Assembly: GCA_035547775.1 (NCBI GenBank)
Contig: DASZUC010000010.1
Coordinates: 1-36,838, forward strand
From: DASZUC01 sp035547775
GTDB lineage: Bacteria > Patescibacteriota > Saccharimonadia > Saccharimonadales > UBA4665
Direction: 5' to 3'
Length of the DNA stretch: 36,838 nucleotides
In this document: piece by piece, positions 5,819-13,708 of the stretch
Layout: each line of letters begins with the position of its first letter
Numbering within the stretch: the stretch's first letter is position 1
The notes under the pieces: model-generated
Told to the model about the DNA's origin: nothing
Seen by the model: the letters and a program-made list of their open reading frames with translations, nothing else
Database searches by the model: none
Translations under genes and position numbers: made by a program

Positions 5819-7696
5819 GTGGCAAGTACCGTGTACATTAACGGGCAGCGCCGCCAACTGTCGCCAAAGTCGGTGATTGGACACGGTGGCGAGGCCAATA
5901 TCTATCAGCTTGAACCGGGTACCGTCCTGAAACGCTACAAAGAAGCGGACGATCCGGATTACGCGCTTGACCCCCACGCCCAACAGGGCGCCGTCGAACG
6001 CTTGCTGGAGCAACAGCACAAGCTGAAGGCTTTTCCGTCTCGCTTGCCGGCCACGGTGGTTGTGCCACGCGACTTGGCCTTTGATAAGGCCGCCAATGGT
6101 CGAGTGGTCGGCTACACCATGCGCCACATCGAAAATGCCGAAGTGCTTTTGCGCTGGGGCGATCGTCTATACCGCGAACAAGGCGGTATTGATGGCAATC
6201 AGGTGCTGGCAGTGTTCGGCAACTTACACCAAACGGTGCAGGCGCTGCACACAGCTGATGTAGTGATTGGTGACTTCAACGATCTCAACGTGCTCGTTGC
6301 AGCTGACGGCCAGGCCTACATGGTCGATGCCGACAGTTGGCAGTTCGGCCGCTATTTTTGCCGAGCTTTCACGGCTCGTTTCGTTGATCCGCTACTCTGC
6401 CAACCCACCAAATTGGTTTTGAGTCGACCACACAATCAGCAGTCGGATTGGTATGCCTTTACGGTCATGCTGCTCCAGTCGCTGGTTTACGTTGGTCCAT
6501 ATGGCGGCGTGCACCGACCCAAGCAAGGACGTCGTTTGCAGCACGATGATCGTGTGCTCAAGCGGTTGACGGTGTTCGATGGTGAAGTTGTCTATCCAAA
6601 GCCAGCTTTGCCACTGAGCAGTCTCCCTGATGAATTGCTGGAATATCTGCACAAGGTGTTCGAGCAAGACGAACGGGGCGATTTCCCCATCGATCTGCTT
6701 CAGAGCTTGCGGTGGACAACCTGCACACAGTGTGGGCTCGCTCACGGACGATCTGTTTGTCCGGGCTGTGCGGCACCGGGTGTGGTGAAGGCTACGGTAG
6801 TTATCCGTGGCGCCGTCACTGCGACACGGTTGTTTCGTACGGAAGGTCAGTTGCTGTACGCTACCGTTCAGAACGGAAAATTGCGCTATCTCTATCACGA
6901 GTCTGGTGCTTTTCGCCGCGAGGACGGGCAAACAGTGCTGACTGGTCAACTGCAGCCCACGCTGCGGTTCCGACTGCAGCACGACGCTACTTGGCTGGCT
7001 CAAGGCGAACGGTTGTTTGTCTTGACGCCTAACCAGGCACCCAAGCAATTGCCAACCGGTACCTACCGGAACTTGTCGATGTTCGACACCAATGAGAATC
7101 ACGGCTACTGGCTACAAAATGGTCAGCTGGTTCGCGAAGATCGTTTTGGTGAGCGCTACATTGGCGACGTTTTGCCCAATCAGACATTGTTCTGGATGGG
7201 TCGAAAGTTCGGTTTCGGTTTTTACCGGGCTGGGCAGTTGCTCCGGGCTTTCGTGTTCGATAGCGAGCGCCCCGGCCTGAATGACCAAGTGGCCATTCCA
7301 AGTTGGGCGGGTCAGCTGGTAGACGCAACCTGCGTTTTCAGTGACCGTCTGGCTTGGTTCATGGTCCGGGTGCAAGAGCAAGGACAGCTCATCAACCGCT
7401 GCTATGTCATTGACGAGCACGGTACGGTGGTCGCGAGTGCGCAAGCTGGTCCAGACGATGAGTCTTGGCTGGCGAGTGGGATTCGTGGACACCTGGCTGT
7501 TAGTCAGTCGTTGTATGCAGCAACTGACGAAGGCATAGTGCAAGTCACGGCAACAGCCGGTCGGATTGACGTCCAGCGGACGTTTCCCGATACTGAGCCG
7601 TTTGTCGACAGCACCACTCAGCTGCTGCCAGCTTCCACTGGTATGTATGCTGTGTCCGGTCAGACAATCAGTCTGCTCGAAATCAAGCAGGCCTAA
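5819..7696 (+). CDS. Protein kinase with zinc ribbon and long C-terminal beta-rich region (TerY-P triad)
   Basis: The 625-aa protein starts at GTG 5819, immediately after the phosphatase stop, with a GAGGAGG site upstream. Residues 1-290 form a kinase-like domain: glycine loop GHGGEANIY (21-29), candidate lysine in VLKRY (K38), catalytic loop VIGDFNDLNVLV (D152, N157) and VDADSWQ (D170/D172) at the DFG position. A zinc ribbon follows (C302, C305, C314, C317). Residues 330-625 are beta-rich with repeated short strands and could be a propeller-like sensor; I cannot name the fold. The kinase is divergent (GD instead of HRD), as in TerY-P kinases. The substrate is unknown. Confidence 0.87.
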   Translation: MASTVYINGQRRQLSPKSVIGHGGEANIYQLEPGTVLKRYKEADDPDYALDPHAQQGAVERLLEQQHKLKAFPSRLPATVVVPRDLAFDKAANGRVVGYTMRHIENAEVLLRWGDRLYREQGGIDGNQVLAVFGNLHQTVQALHTADVVIGDFNDLNVLVAADGQAYMVDADSWQFGRYFCRAFTARFVDPLLCQPTKLVLSRPHNQQSDWYAFTVMLLQSLVYVGPYGGVHRPKQGRRLQHDDRVLKRLTVFDGEVVYPKPALPLSSLPDELLEYLHKVFEQDERGDFPIDLLQSLRWTTCTQCGLAHGRSVCPGCAAPGVVKATVVIRGAVTATRLFRTEGQLLYATVQNGKLRYLYHESGAFRREDGQTVLTGQLQPTLRFRLQHDATWLAQGERLFVLTPNQAPKQLPTGTYRNLSMFDTNENHGYWLQNGQLVREDRFGERYIGDVLPNQTLFWMGRKFGFGFYRAGQLLRAFVFDSERPGLNDQVAIPSWAGQLVDATCVFSDRLAWFMVRVQEQGQLINRCYVIDEHGTVVASAQAGPDDESWLASGIRGHLAVSQSLYAATDEGIVQVTATAGRIDVQRTFPDTEPFVDSTTQLLPASTGMYAVSGQTISLLEIKQA

Positions 7697-7719
7697 GCCT
7701 GCCAACCGAGAGGAAAGCG

Positions 7720-8772
7720 ATGTCAGCAACAACGGAATTGCCACTGCCGCCCCACTACGACCCGGCCAACGTCGTCAACGACGAGCGCTGGATCGACTAC
7801 CAGGGGCTGCAAGCGGCAGCACTGGATTGGCGGGCTCAGCACGGTCTGAAGGCTGCCAGTACCGATCGCACCAAGGTCGGCATGCTGGTGATCGACGCCC
7901 AGAACACGTTCTGCCACCCCAAGGGTGAGCTGTACGTGGCGGGGCACTCGGGCACCGGGGCGGTCGATGACTCGCGACGGCTGGTGGAGTTCGGCTACCG
8001 CAATCTGGGGCTGATTTCAGCCTTCGATTGCACGCTGGACACCCACCGGGCGTTCGCCGTCTTTCACCCGTCGTTCCTGGTTAACGCCCAGGGCGAGCAC
8101 CCGGCACCGTTCACCACGGTGACGCACCAGGAGGTTCAGGACGGTGTCTGGCAACCCAGCCTGTTCATGACCTCGGCGCTCGGCATCAGCCTGATGGCGG
8201 CGCAGCAGCACCTGGCGCACTACACCGCCCAGCTGGAACAAGCTGGTCGCTACGCGCTGACCGTCTGGCCGTACCACGGCATGCTCGGTGACAAGGGGCA
8301 CTGCCTGGTGAGCGGTCTGGCGGAGCTGGCCAACTTCCACGGTTTGGCCCGGGGCGCACAGCCCGGCTTCGAAGTGAAGGGCACCCACCCGCTGGTCGAG
8401 AACTACTCAGTTCTCGGTCCGGAGGTAACAGCGTTGTTCAACGGTGCTCCGGTACCGCGCAACACGGCCTTCATCGACAAGCTGCTGCGTTACGACGCGC
8501 TGATCATCGCCGGTCAAGCCAAGAGCCACTGCGTGGCCTGGACGATCGACGATCTGCTGCGCGACATTGTGGCGCAAGACCCCCAGCTGGCCCGCAAGGT
8601 CTACCTGCTGGAGGACTGCACCACACCGATCGTCGTTAAGGACCCAGCCGGAGGCGTGATTTACGACTACGGCCCGGAAGCTGACGCAGCGTTCGACAAG
8701 TTCAAGAGTGCCGGCATGCACGTTGTGCAGTCGACCGACCCCATTCAGAGCTGGCCAGACATTCAGCTCTGA
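7720..8772 (+). CDS. Nicotinamidase/isochorismatase-superfamily cysteine hydrolase, long form
   Basis: The 350-aa product carries the family's nucleophilic pair: Asp59 in LVIDAQNTF and Cys271 in KSHCVAWT, with a DTHRAFAVFHPSF metal-site-like segment (H109, H116) and a WPYHGMLGDKGHCL segment (183-196). It is much longer than PncA (about 220 aa) and belongs to a long-form subfamily with the WPYH motif. It probably hydrolyses an amide such as nicotinamide, but the substrate is not proven. It sits between the kinase and the vWA gene. Codons here are strongly biased to G/C-ending forms (Leu almost all CTG), unlike most neighbours. Confidence 0.85.
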   Translation: MSATTELPLPPHYDPANVVNDERWIDYQGLQAAALDWRAQHGLKAASTDRTKVGMLVIDAQNTFCHPKGELYVAGHSGTGAVDDSRRLVEFGYRNLGLISAFDCTLDTHRAFAVFHPSFLVNAQGEHPAPFTTVTHQEVQDGVWQPSLFMTSALGISLMAAQQHLAHYTAQLEQAGRYALTVWPYHGMLGDKGHCLVSGLAELANFHGLARGAQPGFEVKGTHPLVENYSVLGPEVTALFNGAPVPRNTAFIDKLLRYDALIIAGQAKSHCVAWTIDDLLRDIVAQDPQLARKVYLLEDCTTPIVVKDPAGGVIYDYGPEADAAFDKFKSAGMHVVQSTDPIQSWPDIQL

Positions 8773-8796
8773 CACTTCTACCGAAGGAGACAAGCA

Positions 8797-9606
8797 ATGA
8801 GTTCGACGGCAAGTCTGACTTCGCTGCTAGGGGAGGCCGATCTCGATGCCGGGACGACCGCCGCACTGCAGCTCACCGCCGACACGCTCGGTCCGGCCAT
8901 CATGGCAGGCCTGGGCGAGGTCAAGCTGGATGACATCACCACCGCTGAGGTGTTGCTGTTCACCCTGCTGGTTGACGACAGCGGTTCCATCCGCTTCGCC
9001 AGCAATGCGCCACTGGTGCGTGAAGGGCACAACCTGGTGCTCGACGCGCTCCGCGGCGCAAAGCAGTCGGCTGCAGTGCTGATCAGCTGTCGTTACCTGA
9101 ACGATGGTCCTGGCACTCAGCACGGTGTGCTCTACCCGTACGTGGCGCTGGACGGAGCCAAGCGGCTCGACGCCCAGAACTACGACCCATCTGGCGGTAC
9201 CCCGCTCTACGACCAGACGGCAGTCACGCTCACCGGTGTGGCGGCCAAGCTGGCCGAGTTCGAGCAGGGCGGCGTGGCGGCTCGAGCCGTAACGGTCATT
9301 GTGACCGACGGTGCGGACTGCCACTCGCGTCAGCACAGTGCGGCATCAGTCCAACAGATCGTTGGTGGCCTGTTGCGCACTGAGCAGCACATCATCGCCG
9401 GCATGGGCATGCAGGATCCGCAAGGACCGGTCGATTTTCGACAAGTCTTTTCGGACATGGGCATTCAAGACGAGTGGATTCTCACTCCTGGCAACAGCCA
9501 GAGCGAGATCCGCCGTGCCTTCCAGGTGGTCAGCCAGTCGGCCGTTCGGGCCAGCCAGACCGCCGGCAGCTTCAGCCAAGTCGCCCTCGGCGGTTTTGGC
9601 GGCTAG
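8797..9606 (+). CDS. TerY-like vWA-domain protein (TerY-P triad)
   Basis: ATG 8797 follows a GAAGGAGA site. The 269-aa protein has an intact MIDAS: D60-D-S62-G-S64 in LVDDSGSI, T135 in GGTPLYD and D171 in VTDGAD. These residues bind a divalent metal and often a partner's acidic residue. The C-terminus ends in a small-residue tail (VALGGFGG) that could be a modification or phosphorylation target, as suggested for TerY proteins. It completes the phosphatase-kinase-vWA set and shares the G/C-ending codon bias of the gene before it. It is the last gene of the operon and is followed by structured RNA. Confidence 0.88.
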   Translation: MSSTASLTSLLGEADLDAGTTAALQLTADTLGPAIMAGLGEVKLDDITTAEVLLFTLLVDDSGSIRFASNAPLVREGHNLVLDALRGAKQSAAVLISCRYLNDGPGTQHGVLYPYVALDGAKRLDAQNYDPSGGTPLYDQTAVTLTGVAAKLAEFEQGGVAARAVTVIVTDGADCHSRQHSAASVQQIVGGLLRTEQHIIAGMGMQDPQGPVDFRQVFSDMGIQDEWILTPGNSQSEIRRAFQVVSQSAVRASQTAGSFSQVALGGFGG

Positions 9607-9666
9607 CTGCTTTCGTCTCCACAAAGTAGCCGTGGTTTTCTCGTTAGGTGAGCCTTGAGGGTTCAC
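9606..9666 (+). ncRNA. Two 3'-UTR hairpins after the vWA gene
   Basis: Hairpin A: 9606-9613 with 9623-9630 (8 bp, one G.T), starting in the stop codon. Hairpin B: 9648-9654 with 9660-9666 (7 bp, one G.T). Neither has a good T run, so they look like mRNA 3'-end structure rather than clear terminators. Confidence 0.55.
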
Positions 9667-9671
9667 ATCAA

Positions 9672-9726
9672 CGGTAAGGGTAGGCAGGCAACTGCATTTC
9701 TCTTCTTAGAGAAACTACCCTTACCG
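9672..9726 (+). ncRNA. Three-way-junction RNA upstream of the hammerhead
   Basis: A perfect 12-bp stem (9672-9683 with 9715-9726) encloses two hairpins. The first is 9684-9687/9692-9695 with a GCAA (GNRA) tetraloop. The second is 9697-9702/9709-9714 with a six-base loop. Only one base, A9696, is unpaired in the junction. The symmetry is too exact to be chance. It ends three bases before the hammerhead stem III. Confidence 0.75.
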
Positions 9727-9729
9727 CAC

Positions 9730-9788
9730 GGCTCTCGGCGTGACGCGCCGACTGATGAGTCCTTACTGCAGCAACCAGGACGAAAGCC
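9730..9788 (+). ncRNA. Hammerhead ribozyme (type III arrangement)
   Basis: All core elements are present in order. Stem III 9730-9733/9785-9788 (4 bp) includes the conserved U-A pair next to the cleavage site. C17 is C9734. Stem I 9735-9740/9746-9751 is a perfect 6-bp hairpin with loop TGACG. CTGATGA is at 9752-9758. Stem II 9759-9763/9777-9781 (5 bp) begins with the conserved G-C pair, and GAA at 9782-9784 completes the core. Predicted self-cleavage is between 9734 and 9735. Transcribed in the direction of the TerY-P operon, it would trim that mRNA's 3' end behind the three-way junction. Confidence 0.85.
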
Positions 9789-9796
9789 ACCACTGT

Positions 9797-9825
9797 TTGA
9801 CATATAATCCCAACAGGGGTAAAAT
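9797..9825 (+). promoter_or_regulatory. Promoter of the MutS-like operon
   Basis: TTGACA (9797-9802), 17-bp spacer, TAAAAT (9820-9825). It starts just after the ribozyme, so this transcript does not include the hammerhead. Confidence 0.75.
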
Positions 9826-9857
9826 TGACAAACTAATTTAAAGGTTACATAGAACTT

Positions 9858-11456
9858 ATGGTTGCAGGCGCCGAAGAACGAGTAGATTTTGTCCAAGAAC
9901 TGGCTCAATTAGAGACTGAAGTAGCTAGTTTTCGAACTATTGATAAGGTGTCTTATCAAGCGGCTGAGATTGATCGGCTCGAAAGTTCAGTACCAGTGTG
10001 CACCCAAGTTGGCGCAACACTTCTCAGTGGCACTATCCTGTTTGGCGGTAGTCTTATGACGGCAGAAAATGTGAAAGATCGTCAACTGGCCGTCGAAGAA
10101 TTAGCGGCTAACGATGAACTCCGAGAAGCCATTCGTAACGCGCTCCTTGGTTACAGTGACGGGGAGGTTGCAACTGAAGCATTTGTTGCTGGCAAGCGGC
10201 CTGAGATCAGCAGCGGTGACTACAAAGACATGCGAAAAGGCATGAGATCGCTGGCAACCATTCCAGCAGCCTTGAGCGAAAAAGTTGAATCACCCTTGCT
10301 CCGAAGCAAACTGACACAGCTAGAGGAATTTAATGCAACCGAAGCTGCAAAGTTAATGCGCGGCCCAATTTATTACACACCTGTGGGTCTTCGCAGCAAA
10401 GAAGACCTCCACTGGTACACGTTATGCGCACGTTTTCGACCGAGCGTTAGCGGTCGAGTTATCGCATTAGTGGCGGCTGATACAATTGCTACTCGCTACG
10501 GCATGTTACCCATCCAAGTAGGGACTGTGGGAGCAATGGTCGGCATGATGGGTGGTGGCTTCACGCTGATGCCCGACTATCATGGGCGCACCCCGAAAGA
10601 CGATACCTGGAGTCGGCCAACTGTTTACAGAGGTGTTCGCAAACGTTTAGGTCAAGGCGAAACGTGGACAAACGGTTCCATGTCAATTGCCAGCCTCGAT
10701 GTGCTGACCTCACTGAGTGAGCAACGCAAGAAAATTGAGGCAAATGGTCACCGAACAGTTTTCCCAACAGTCACTGATGGCGAAAACGGCTACCACTTGC
10801 GCGTCGAAGGTATAAAAAACCCGCTACTCGCGCTAGAAGCCGGCCGCCAAATCGTGGCTAACAACATTGAGCTGGGCGGTGATCATCGTCTAACCTTTTT
10901 GACTGGCCCAAATAGCGGTGGGAAATCAACCATCTCCAAGGCTGTGGTTCAGAATCAAATCCTGGCGCATTTAGGTGCACCAGTTGTGGCCGACCATGCC
11001 GATATGACGATTGCCGACCACATTGCCTACCATGTACCAATGCCGCCAGATCAAGGTGAAGAAACCGGTCGCTTTGGTTTTGAACTGAAGCGCGTCCGCG
11101 GCATTTTAGATCTTGCGACAGAAAAATCGCTGACCGTGCTCGACGACTGCCTCGATGGTACGACGCATGAAGAGCGTGTGGCCGTCCTGCGCAATGTCAT
11201 GACCGCTTATCGTTTTCTCGGTGGCGCCACACTGTTTTCAACCCACGCCCACGAGCTGGTTGAGCAGTTTGAGCAGCAGGGCGAGGGGCAGTTCATTCAA
11301 GTAGAATTTGATAATGATCGTCCCACTCATCGCATCATCCCCGGTGTTTCTCATACCTCGCACGCCGATCGCGTGGCGGCTCTGCACGGTTTCACCAAGG
11401 AACAAGTCGAAAAGGCTTTGGCTGATCATGGCCATCAAGCCCCGGAGTGGTTTTAA
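9858..11456 (+). CDS. MutS-like ATPase lacking the mismatch-recognition domains
   Basis: The 532-aa protein has a MutS-type core. A helical lever region around residues 70-180 contains the typical DRQLAVEELAANDELREAI. A C-terminal ABC ATPase domain follows, with Walker A TGPNSGGKST near residue 350 and a D-loop/switch region ending in FSTHAHEL. The Walker B strand reads LTVLDDCLDG, with Asp where MutS normally has Glu. N-terminal mismatch-binding domains are missing, as in MutS-III/MutS-like proteins of unknown role. A hydrophobic Gly/Met-rich segment (about residues 215-235) interrupts the helical part. No ribosome-binding site is obvious. Its stop is 3 bases before the next gene. Confidence 0.82.
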   Translation: MVAGAEERVDFVQELAQLETEVASFRTIDKVSYQAAEIDRLESSVPVCTQVGATLLSGTILFGGSLMTAENVKDRQLAVEELAANDELREAIRNALLGYSDGEVATEAFVAGKRPEISSGDYKDMRKGMRSLATIPAALSEKVESPLLRSKLTQLEEFNATEAAKLMRGPIYYTPVGLRSKEDLHWYTLCARFRPSVSGRVIALVAADTIATRYGMLPIQVGTVGAMVGMMGGGFTLMPDYHGRTPKDDTWSRPTVYRGVRKRLGQGETWTNGSMSIASLDVLTSLSEQRKKIEANGHRTVFPTVTDGENGYHLRVEGIKNPLLALEAGRQIVANNIELGGDHRLTFLTGPNSGGKSTISKAVVQNQILAHLGAPVVADHADMTIADHIAYHVPMPPDQGEETGRFGFELKRVRGILDLATEKSLTVLDDCLDGTTHEERVAVLRNVMTAYRFLGGATLFSTHAHELVEQFEQQGEGQFIQVEFDNDRPTHRIIPGVSHTSHADRVAALHGFTKEQVEKALADHGHQAPEWF

Positions 11457-11459
11457 TCA

Positions 11460-12269
11460 ATGACCGAGCTTGAATCACCAACAGACAGCAAATTGCCACG
11501 ACTGGTTAGCTTACCAGAAGTCTCTGAATACACTGATAACGTGGTGTTTGGCAACCTAGGTTTGCCCGTGGGCTTTGATGACGAACGTTTACAGGTTAAT
11601 TTACGAGCGTTTCGACGAGTGCAGCGTGTGGCTGGTTTGGCGACAGTCAGCGTGGTATCAGCAGCCGGCGAACGCGACCAATTTGACTTCAATATCAGTG
11701 GCGTTGATGCCGATGGCGCAGCCACTATGCGTGGAGCCGCCAAGCGCCACAAACAACCACTCAGTACTGGCAATACTCAATTCCCAGCCGATACAACCAT
11801 GTTTGATAACCCCGACGTAATAATTAAGGTTAACACTGGCGAAGTCGAAGCTCGTACTCAAACCAGCGAAAAGTATAAAAAGGGTTTGCTTGATCCAAAA
11901 GCCCAAGCTCGATTTCTCGATAAAGCTGTTCGCCGCGGACTCACTGAGGCCAGTTGGCACGCTAACGTCGATAAATTCAAAATAGGCTATGGTCTACGAA
12001 CCTATGGCATGTTTGCTGGCTTGGCATTGCTTGGCGGCTCTGATATTGAAAGAACAGTACCGTTTGTTTTGGGAGCGGCTCCAGTCCTCACCAACCTAGG
12101 CGTTGTTATAGCGATTCATGAGCGCTACATGCGTGGTACGCAAACTGAAGGGGGCTTAGAAACTTGGCGTAGATTCCGCCAAACATTTTTTGCCGGCTGT
12201 GCCTTTGACCGTTTCTTAGGTGGAGCTGGCTTGGCGACTAATAGTAAATTTATTAAGTCGCGGAGCTAG
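11460..12269 (+). CDS. Hypothetical protein, 269 aa, two hydrophobic segments
   Basis: This gene starts 3 bases after the MutS-like stop and ends 3 bases before the histidine phosphatase, so the three form one operon. Residues 1-175 are soluble and mixed in charge. Residues about 180-225 contain two short hydrophobic stretches (YGMFAGLALLGG and VLGAAPVLTNLGVVIAI) that could be a membrane hairpin. I do not recognise the family. The MutS-like protein encoded before it also has a short hydrophobic segment, which hints at a membrane-linked partnership, but that is speculation. Confidence 0.72.
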   Translation: MTELESPTDSKLPRLVSLPEVSEYTDNVVFGNLGLPVGFDDERLQVNLRAFRRVQRVAGLATVSVVSAAGERDQFDFNISGVDADGAATMRGAAKRHKQPLSTGNTQFPADTTMFDNPDVIIKVNTGEVEARTQTSEKYKKGLLDPKAQARFLDKAVRRGLTEASWHANVDKFKIGYGLRTYGMFAGLALLGGSDIERTVPFVLGAAPVLTNLGVVIAIHERYMRGTQTEGGLETWRRFRQTFFAGCAFDRFLGGAGLATNSKFIKSRS

Positions 12270-12272
12270 AGC

Positions 12273-12953
12273 GTGGAAATTCCCGATACGGAAGTTTATT
12301 TAATCCGACACGCCGAGTCAGAGTTTAATGTACGTCCTCAGTTTGTAAACGGTCGCAGTAACGATACTGAACTAACATGGGAAGGTAAAACTCAAGCTCG
12401 CGTGCTCGGAGAATTTCTGCTGGCCAACGACGTAATGCCAGACAGTGTCTACACGTCACCGGCACGCCGCACTCGTGATACTGCTACTCTCTGCTTAAAG
12501 GGGATGGGTTTGTTGGCTGTACCAATTGCCGACAGTCGTCTACAGGAACTCGATCAAGGCCAATGGACCGGCCAACCGCGCGACGAAGTTTATACGCCAA
12601 AGGTCACCGCCCAACTTAAGCGCGAAGGCAAAGACTTTAAAGCTCCTGGTGGTGAATCTATGAACGAAGTGGCCAAGCGCATGCGGGCGTGGCTTGAAAC
12701 CTCCTTCACTGATGTCTCCACCGGTGTTACTGAACGTCATTTTGCTTTTACGCATGGTGTGGCTATTCGTTGCCTGGTCGGTAGCTTCCGTGGCTGGAGC
12801 CAAGACAAAATTTATAAAACGCGTACACCGAATACTTCCGTTACCTTGTTAACGCGCCAAAACGGCCTTTGGCGACCCGATTATGTTGGTTTTGACCCAC
12901 AAAGCGGCAAGCCACTACCAAGTGGTCGCCGCACTGCCAAGAGCTTGCTGTAA
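12273..12953 (+). CDS. Histidine phosphatase family protein (phosphoglycerate mutase-like)
   Basis: The GTG start at 12273 gives 226 aa. The catalytic RHG-type motif is LIRHAESEFN near residue 10. A second active-site Arg lies in YTSPARRTRDTA, the conserved Glu in LQELDQGQWTG, and the second His in FAFTHGVAIR. These features mark an active histidine phosphatase of the broad PGM/SixA group, which acts on phosphometabolites or phosphoproteins. It is the third gene of the MutS-like operon. Its 3' end overlaps the convergent Nudix gene by 39 bases. A second member of the family lies at 16907. Confidence 0.88.
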   Translation: MEIPDTEVYLIRHAESEFNVRPQFVNGRSNDTELTWEGKTQARVLGEFLLANDVMPDSVYTSPARRTRDTATLCLKGMGLLAVPIADSRLQELDQGQWTGQPRDEVYTPKVTAQLKREGKDFKAPGGESMNEVAKRMRAWLETSFTDVSTGVTERHFAFTHGVAIRCLVGSFRGWSQDKIYKTRTPNTSVTLLTRQNGLWRPDYVGFDPQSGKPLPSGRRTAKSLL

Positions 12954-13706
12954 AAACAGATTAGATGAGCCGTTCAAATCAGTGTGCAAAGCTTCTTCAA
13001 AGCTACTCCATTTAAGATCGATAGCGTCGTCGCCGGCTTTTAAGCCATCAACCGGAAAATCGTCAGGTAAGTGGTATAGCAGTACCGTGGTGGCCGGCCA
13101 GGCGTGCGCCGTCAAACGCCAGTCAGCTACTGGGCCGGCGTAGGTTATTTCACCAATTGCCGAAGCCGGTAAATCAAGATGAGTTTCCTCAAACAGTTCA
13201 CGTTTGGCAGCTTCGACTGCCGTTTCACCAGCATCTAAAAAGCCAGCCGGGAAGGCCCATTTACCATTGTCGGAACGCTGAATCAGTAGAATCTGGTCGC
13301 GGCGTACCACAATCGCATCGACAGCCTGATTCGGCCCCCAGTTGTACATGGCACCTTTGCCCGTCACGACGCCCAGGGCTGGGTCGCCAATCATGGCGTT
13401 AAACCAGGGGTGTAACGGCCGACCAGCCGAGTCCAATTCAAAACCCTGACTCAGTAATACTCGCTGCGTTTCCATATTTGGGATGCGTTCAATATCGTGT
13501 CGCTTGGGGTGTCGATCAACCGACCACGGACCATTTGGCACGATGACTCGGCCACTGTAGTCCCGTTGCAAATACTCAGGGTTAACGACCAACCGCGCAC
13601 TGTGGTCGGGGTAGCCAGGGTACGCCGGTCCAGCCAATTCGTGACTCAAATGGCTGAGGTGCAGTTCGCTTGGGTCGGGGTTCGAAAAAGTTTCAAAATT
13701 AGTCAC
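12915..13706 (-). CDS. NUDT9/TRPM2-like ADP-ribose pyrophosphatase (Nudix)
   Basis: The 263-aa protein has a Nudix box G-FLDAG-E-TAVEAAK-REL-F-EE at about residues 157-178 with the catalytic Glu residues intact. The long N-terminal part contains LQRDYSGR and a KGAMYNWGPNQAVD segment, which resemble the region before the Nudix fold in NUDT9 and TRPM2. That points to hydrolysis of ADP-ribose to AMP and ribose 5-phosphate. It starts 2 bases after pncB on the same strand. In the pncA-pncB operon it would recycle the ADP-ribose released from NAD-consuming reactions. The exact substrate is inferred. Confidence 0.85.
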   Translation of the reverse strand: MTNFETFSNPDPSELHLSHLSHELAGPAYPGYPDHSARLVVNPEYLQRDYSGRVIVPNGPWSVDRHPKRHDIERIPNMETQRVLLSQGFELDSAGRPLHPWFNAMIGDPALGVVTGKGAMYNWGPNQAVDAIVVRRDQILLIQRSDNGKWAFPAGFLDAGETAVEAAKRELFEETHLDLPASAIGEITYAGPVADWRLTAHAWPATTVLLYHLPDDFPVDGLKAGDDAIDLKWSSFEEALHTDLNGSSNLFLQQALGSAATTW

Positions 13707-13708
13707 AA

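Noticed and set aside
6392..7102. 236-aa open frame on the minus strand
   Set aside because: It is fully antisense to the kinase gene, has no ribosome-binding site and no recognisable motif; it follows from the codon composition of the real gene. The same holds for minus-strand frames at 7112-7744 and 8827-9336.
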